Assembly (NCBI GenBank): GCA_963931865.1
Contig: OZ007515.1
Coordinates: 4,885,321 to 4,949,320 of the forward strand
Direction: 5' to 3'
Length of the DNA stretch: 64,000 nucleotides
From: Axinella damicornis
Taxonomy: Eukaryota; Porifera; Demospongiae; Axinellida; Axinellidae
The notes below the pieces were generated by a model. It worked only from the letters and a program-made list of their open reading frames with translations, was not told the origin of the DNA and ran no database searches. Shown here in pieces: positions 59,461 through 64,000 of the stretch. The position numbers and the translations under genes were made by a program. Positions within the stretch are counted from its first letter, which is position 1; every line of letters begins with the position of its first letter.

Positions 59461-59724
59461 GACTAAAGGTTGCCAGCTGTGTCTTCGATGTCAGAAGAAA
59501 GTCTTGACATTGTGTGACATTCCATGCAGCCTCTTATCAAAACTCAAGCCCCACCCAATGAGTTTGTTATGGTGAACTGAAGACTATCTCTCTAATAATG
59601 TCAGACGGTATACATGGTGTTGGTTCTTGGATGGCAGTGGACTCAGAATTCCTTATAGACTTATTGGACCACTCTTCTTCCTTGCATATGTGAACAATGC
59701 AACCTCCTCACCTGGGTAGTCTAT

Positions 59725-59840
59725 GTAATTACCCAGCATATTCATGAACACCTGTGTGCACATACTATGCAGATGCACCATCATCCTTTCCTATGAATAT
59801 TCTGATGATGTATGTCACCATGCAGTTCAACTGTTTTCAT
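59725..59840 (+). repeat. Dispersed repeat, copy 2 (with 30895-31015)
   Basis: Shares the blocks listed for 30895-31015 in the same order, including TTCAACTGTTTTCATTGT at the right end. Confidence 0.8.
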
Positions 59841-60373
59841 TGTTCTACAATTTGAGCTACGTAGCTACTCCGGTGATGGCTTGCCATATGTCACACAGAT
59901 CCCATTAGCTCTTTTCTATTTGTGTAGGGGCATTATTGCATGAAACCCACCCAATTTTAGCAGTGTAGCCAAACACCACAGAAGAGCTCGTCCTGATTGT
60001 ACATGTCGCATCTCAGCCACATGCATCCATGGTGTTCCTGATTGGAGTTCCACTACCATTTCTCAAATATTGAAACAGCAACATCCTTCCGTTTGTTAGT
60101 GCTAAAACTCATGCTAGTACTAGGAAACAGTGGACTCTCTGTGGACAAGGTAGCAGGACACTTTCGACAGGCCATTGTTTCAGACTATGATAGCGCAGCA
60201 TGGTTCTGACATTGTCCGTCACCATGCAATGTATGTGGTGGGTGTGTGGGCATACGTTCAAGTGGAATATATGTTACTTGAAAATAAACCGATGCACCCC
60301 TGCCTTTGAGTAGCTACTTGAGTTCCTTGCCTACAGGAGATTACGGTAGAGAACATAAAGATCTCAGAACAAA

Positions 60374-60380
60374 TGTGTGT

Positions 60381-60442
<62 letters not shown>
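60374..60442. repeat. (GT)n followed by a run of about 30 G
   Basis: A GT microsatellite runs directly into poly-G. Such hybrid tracts are prone to length error. Confidence 0.95.
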
Positions 60443-60444
<2 letters not shown>

Positions 60445-61052
60445 GATTGAATTATTGTGCATGAGTATTGTATCAGATTTGTCTAGTTACCAACTAAATG
60501 TACACCTCTCTTACAAAAAAGATCTACGGAAGATACAAAATCAGGCTTGCAATACAATTAGTGAATGCCCTGAATGTCCTACACCCCTTTTGGATACATG
60601 CACCTCCAAAAACCTAAGTAGCTAAGTGTTGAAACTTGAACAATATAATTTTATCATATTAAATAAACCAAGTCACAGCACCTCCAGCCTGCATGCAACA
60701 TTTGTTCTAATTTACTTAGAGAAGTGTGTCTTCAGAAGGGTGCACGGGTCTCAAATTGACGCCTCCCTAAGTTACCCTAAGGATAGAGTTTCCAGAAAAA
60801 TGGGTGTATTTTGTGATGATTGCTTATGTAAGCCTGATGTTATGCCTGGGTATATCTGAACGTGACATTCACATTCACTTTTCATTGTGTGGTTATGCAA
60901 AATGAATTTCCCGCACCTAAACATGTACACTGCGTTGCCTTTCTTTAAAAGGCCACAAAAAAAATCATCAATAGAGTCAACTGACATTCATTAGCAAACT
61001 GTATGGTTCTAAGACTGATTTTATCTTCCATAAAATATGTTGTCTGAGTTAA

Positions 61053-61654
61053 CCCTTTAACCACCGAATTCTTCCCACCAGACGACACATTTTCATGCAT
61101 TCAGCGCACACCACTTTCGTAGGTACTCCTCTCCCACAGCTCTCGCTCCTCAGCGGCCAAACTTGGTGGGGCCCGCACGCATGGAGAGACCCCTCTGGCA
61201 ATACCGTTAATGATATTCATGACCCACCACAAGCCCAGCAATCGGAGGTCAAAGGTGGATGTCAGCCGGATTTTCGCATAGCATTTCCCTAAACTTGGGC
61301 CAGATCTGACTGATGGCACACCTTACACTACCAATTTGCATGTTTTCTTGAGGCCCTGGGTGGGGTCTATGAATATCATTAGAATCAAAAATCCTCGGGT
61401 CAGTGAATCTCATTAAAATCAAAAAATGCCCACGACATGCGAAAGGGGGCTGCTGCCCCCGCTATCGATACCCCCCCCCACCTGTACGTTAAGTGGGGGA
61501 GGCGAGCCGAAATCTGACCAAATTTTTGAGTTCGGCCCTCAAAGTCGTCCCTGGGCCCTCTGAAGCTTTTTTGGTCGCTTTTTGGACTGACGAGAGGCCC
61601 TACAAGTGCATAGGGTCTAAATGACGTCTATAGACGTCAATGGGGCTTAAAGGG
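61053..61654. mobile_element. piggyBac-like MITE (TTAA target, 602 bp)
   Basis: TTAA at 61049-61052 and 61655-61658 flanks an element starting CCCTTTAACCACCG and ending GGGGCTTAAAGGG. The CCCTTT/AAAGGG ends match the second element at 11223-11725, though the interiors differ. No transposase is encoded; a 65-72 codon frame inside is not recognised. Confidence 0.75.
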
Positions 61655-62731
61655 TTAACATAATATTATCTCAAACTGACATTCATCACTTATCATTGTA
61701 TGTGTGTGGTTCATATGAATTCAAACAAGATTGAACAAAATGGGTATCTCCCAGCTGATATTCATTTCTGTGTACCTGGGGTATATCTCAAACTGACATT
61801 CATATTGGTGAAGAATCTGTTTACTTCAAGCTTGCTGCCTAAATGATCTAAACACAAGGCTTTCAAGGGCAATTAATGCTAAGCCACTCAAGTGTATTTG
61901 AGAGTCAGCAGAATTACTGACTTGAAGTTTTCATCAACTTATAGGTTCATATAGCTATCTGGGAATGGTTTCATCATGCATTGTTTCATAACGCAGCTTT
62001 CAATTCCAATGTTCTACTGAGCAACCCGCTACTGGACCAAAGCAGCATTTCTAGCCAGTTTCGTTCAGTTTTACCCCAAAGTTCAAACCCAACCATGCAA
62101 GTACGTACAGGATGCTCCATATATCACACGCAAAGACACACAAACCCAGCAAAGTGTATATGCATGCCCATGAAAAGCAAGCCAGCAAAATTTACTGACT
62201 CAAATGGGATTTGAACCTGCTTGTGCTGCTTCAATAGCTCAGCATTGCCCTTGAAAGCCAATGGTCATGTGCTGCAATCCCATACAGTGAGTCGGACAGC
62301 CCATGCACTATAGCTATCTGTTTCACCTCAATTATAATTTTTGAATGATAAATGAAAGAATGTCTGTTTGAGATACACATCCATGCAGGTCACCTAGCCA
62401 CTTGTCTATGGCCTTGGAGATAAAATCGAACCAAACAACTACTAAATGAATATCAGTCGGAGATACGCCCATTTTTCTTAAAGGTTACCTTTATGGGAGT
62501 TACATACAATGATAAGTCATTGAATGAACGTCGGTGTGCAAAGTCTGCTGACTGATGGGCCTCAAACGAGTTCAAACCTGCCATGCTAGTTCTGTTTGGT
62601 ATAGCTCATGCAATATTGCCCTTAAGAGCTGATGGCCATGCATCTGTTTTAGCCCATTTCAGGCAGCAGGTTTAAAATTACCCATGCAAACAGCTGGTTT
62701 GAGTATTCGTGATAAGCCATCTTGACATACT

Positions 62732-62816
62732 TAGCCTCGTTCCCAGGCCTCCAGTTTATTTTGCATGCAGTATGCGATCAAAAACTGGAGGTGTAGAAGG
62801 CCTGGGAACGAGGCTA
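62732..62816. mobile_element. Foldback element, TAGCCTCG family
   Basis: TAGCCTCGTTCCCAGGCC and GGCCTGGGAACGAGGCTA bound a core with TGCATGCAGTATGC and CTCCAGTTT/AAACTGGAG. Flanks TGACATACT and AGTGTACTC are not a clear duplication. No gene is near. Confidence 0.8.
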
Positions 62817-64000
62817 AGTGTACTCACTAGCTCTCCTTTTAACTAACAAGATTCATGATTATAATCGTAATCAGATGCTTCGCTTAGTGGGAACCAAGGA
62901 CCGGTGTCAGTTTGACTCCTTTCCTGGAATGCACTCCTTTCCTAGAAATATGCCCTTTCCTGGAAGTACACCCGTTTCCTGGAGAGCTTAGTGGCGGTGT
63001 TCTCTGCATGCCAAGGTGAATGAAGGTTTTGTTTGAGACACATCTTCAACCACATTGAAAAGTGATGAATGTCATTTTGAGATTGACCTGCCATTCTGTC
63101 ATACACAGGCATTCAGTTTGCCAGTTCAATTAGAGAATGGTTTACAGAAATCTGGTGATTTAGACCACTCATTAATGGCATGGGAAAAACAGCTGAAATG
63201 TAGGAGAGATTGGCAAGCTGCAGTCAAACCGAGCACTAATCCTTTTCCAACCGTACCCTGACTGTACCTCCAACAAAGACGTCGACCGTAATCGGTCTCG
63301 TCATGAATACTATTAGCAGCCTATTTACTATTCTGTTTGTTGGAGGTTGTGACTGTACGTATGTATTTTAACACCTCCCTAGGTTACCCTAAGGGTGCAT
63401 GAATTCTAAGCCTGATTTTATCTTTGAAGTCAGTGAATAACAAGGTCTGCTTGAGACACACTTCCATCCATGCACATGAAAAGTGAAGGATTGTCAGTCT
63501 GAGACCCACCTGCCCTTCTGCCAGTTTTGTTAACAGGAACAGAAACATTTTAGACTACTCATGCACTGGTAAAGATAACTTGCTGTAATTACACCTCCAT
63601 GCATGGGAAAAGGTATTATTATGCCATGATAGCTTGAAAGTTGCAGTGATGGTCATGTGTTTGAGGCAGCAGGCCTGAAGCATAGTACTCCCCCCCCCCC
63701 CCCAATCCAGCCATGAACCCGTATGGTAGAGGCCACAATCCTGGACAGCCTGGGCACTATCCCAGATGGTCTGCCTTGATGACATTAATATGTTCCAGGG
63801 CAAAGAATGTACCACCACCAATATGCCAAGTATAAAGGATGTTCCACCACATGCAAAGACACACAATCCCAACAAAGTGTACATGTAGCTAATGTGCCCA
63901 TGAAATCTACCAACTCAAGTGGGCCTCAAATCGGTTTTGAACCTGCTGTTCTGCATGCTTCGATGTGTTCCAATCCCATTCAGTGAGATAGCCCGATATC

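Larger units (their letters stand above)
56100..64000. other. Eight kb of diverged long repeats, no gene recognised
   Basis: The region is built from related blocks: (i) ATGAATGTCAGTTTGAGA-type segments in both orientations at least 14 times; (ii) TTTCCTGGAAATGCACTCC-type segments (56650, 58395-58500, 62915-62975); (iii) AGCAAAAT-TGCTGAC...GGCCTCAAAC...TTCAAACC...TAGCTCA-GCA blocks at 57600-57830, 58010-58140, 62180-62300, 62540-62680 and 63890-64000. No open frame exceeds about 110 codons or shows a domain. Confidence 0.6.

Overview
The window is eukaryotic and most likely from a demosponge. Coding sequence is split by many GT-AG introns, simple repeats and small inverted-repeat elements are dense, and the genes have animal architectures: FACT subunit SPT16, a Rab5/22-type GTPase, an ankyrin-GTPase-death-domain protein and a tyrosinase with the vertebrate-type layout. 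The sponge assignment is inference from gene style and repeat content. Nothing looks prokaryotic, and no CRISPR array, rRNA or intact tRNA gene was seen.

Layout. (1) 1-16077, plus strand: an SPT16 (SUPT16H) gene with 26 visible exons. Its first exon lies before the window, and the exons for most of the aminopeptidase-like domain are missing around a 200-N assembly gap (2589-2788). Its introns hold minisatellites, a TTAA-flanked MITE nested in an older repeat, and foldback elements. (2) 16078-17564: intergenic, with one TATA-like motif and G-rich repeats. (3) 17565-28598, minus strand: a six-exon Rab GTPase gene. Its 6.3-kb second intron carries a 3.25-kb antisense non-LTR retrotransposon with an 11-bp target-site duplication and a poly-A end. 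(4) 28599-28812: a 214-bp divergent promoter shared with (5) 28813-31978, plus strand: a four-exon, 207-residue protein that is almost entirely a class I myosin tail (TH1) domain without a motor. (6) 31979-41046: no convincing host gene. This stretch is a graveyard of transposon relics (integrase C-terminal fragment, tyrosine-recombinase fragment, pogo-like and foldback MITEs, a diverged direct repeat pair). (7) 41047-45465, plus strand: a 1263-residue protein with about 13 ankyrin repeats, a Roc-like GTPase, a COR-like region and two death domains. (8) 46164-50451, minus strand: a three-exon tyrosinase with all six copper-ligand histidines and a C-terminal hydrophobic tail. (9) 50452-64000: no confident gene. 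It holds inverted-repeat elements, a second TTAA element, a tRNA-like SINE, and several diverged copies of a roughly 1-kb repeat unit.

The genes do not form a pathway. SPT16 is a nuclear histone chaperone. Rab and TH1 both suggest membrane traffic or membrane-actin linkage and may share a promoter. The ankyrin-GTPase-death protein suggests stress, immune or apoptotic signalling. The tyrosinase suggests phenol oxidation at the cell surface or in vesicles.

The two strongest unexplained signals are: a family of palindromic elements with TAGCCTCG/CGAGGCTA ends, several flanked by 8-9-bp target duplications; and eight introns, in three genes on both strands, in which a microsatellite (CA or CT on the sense strand) sits at or close to the splice acceptor.
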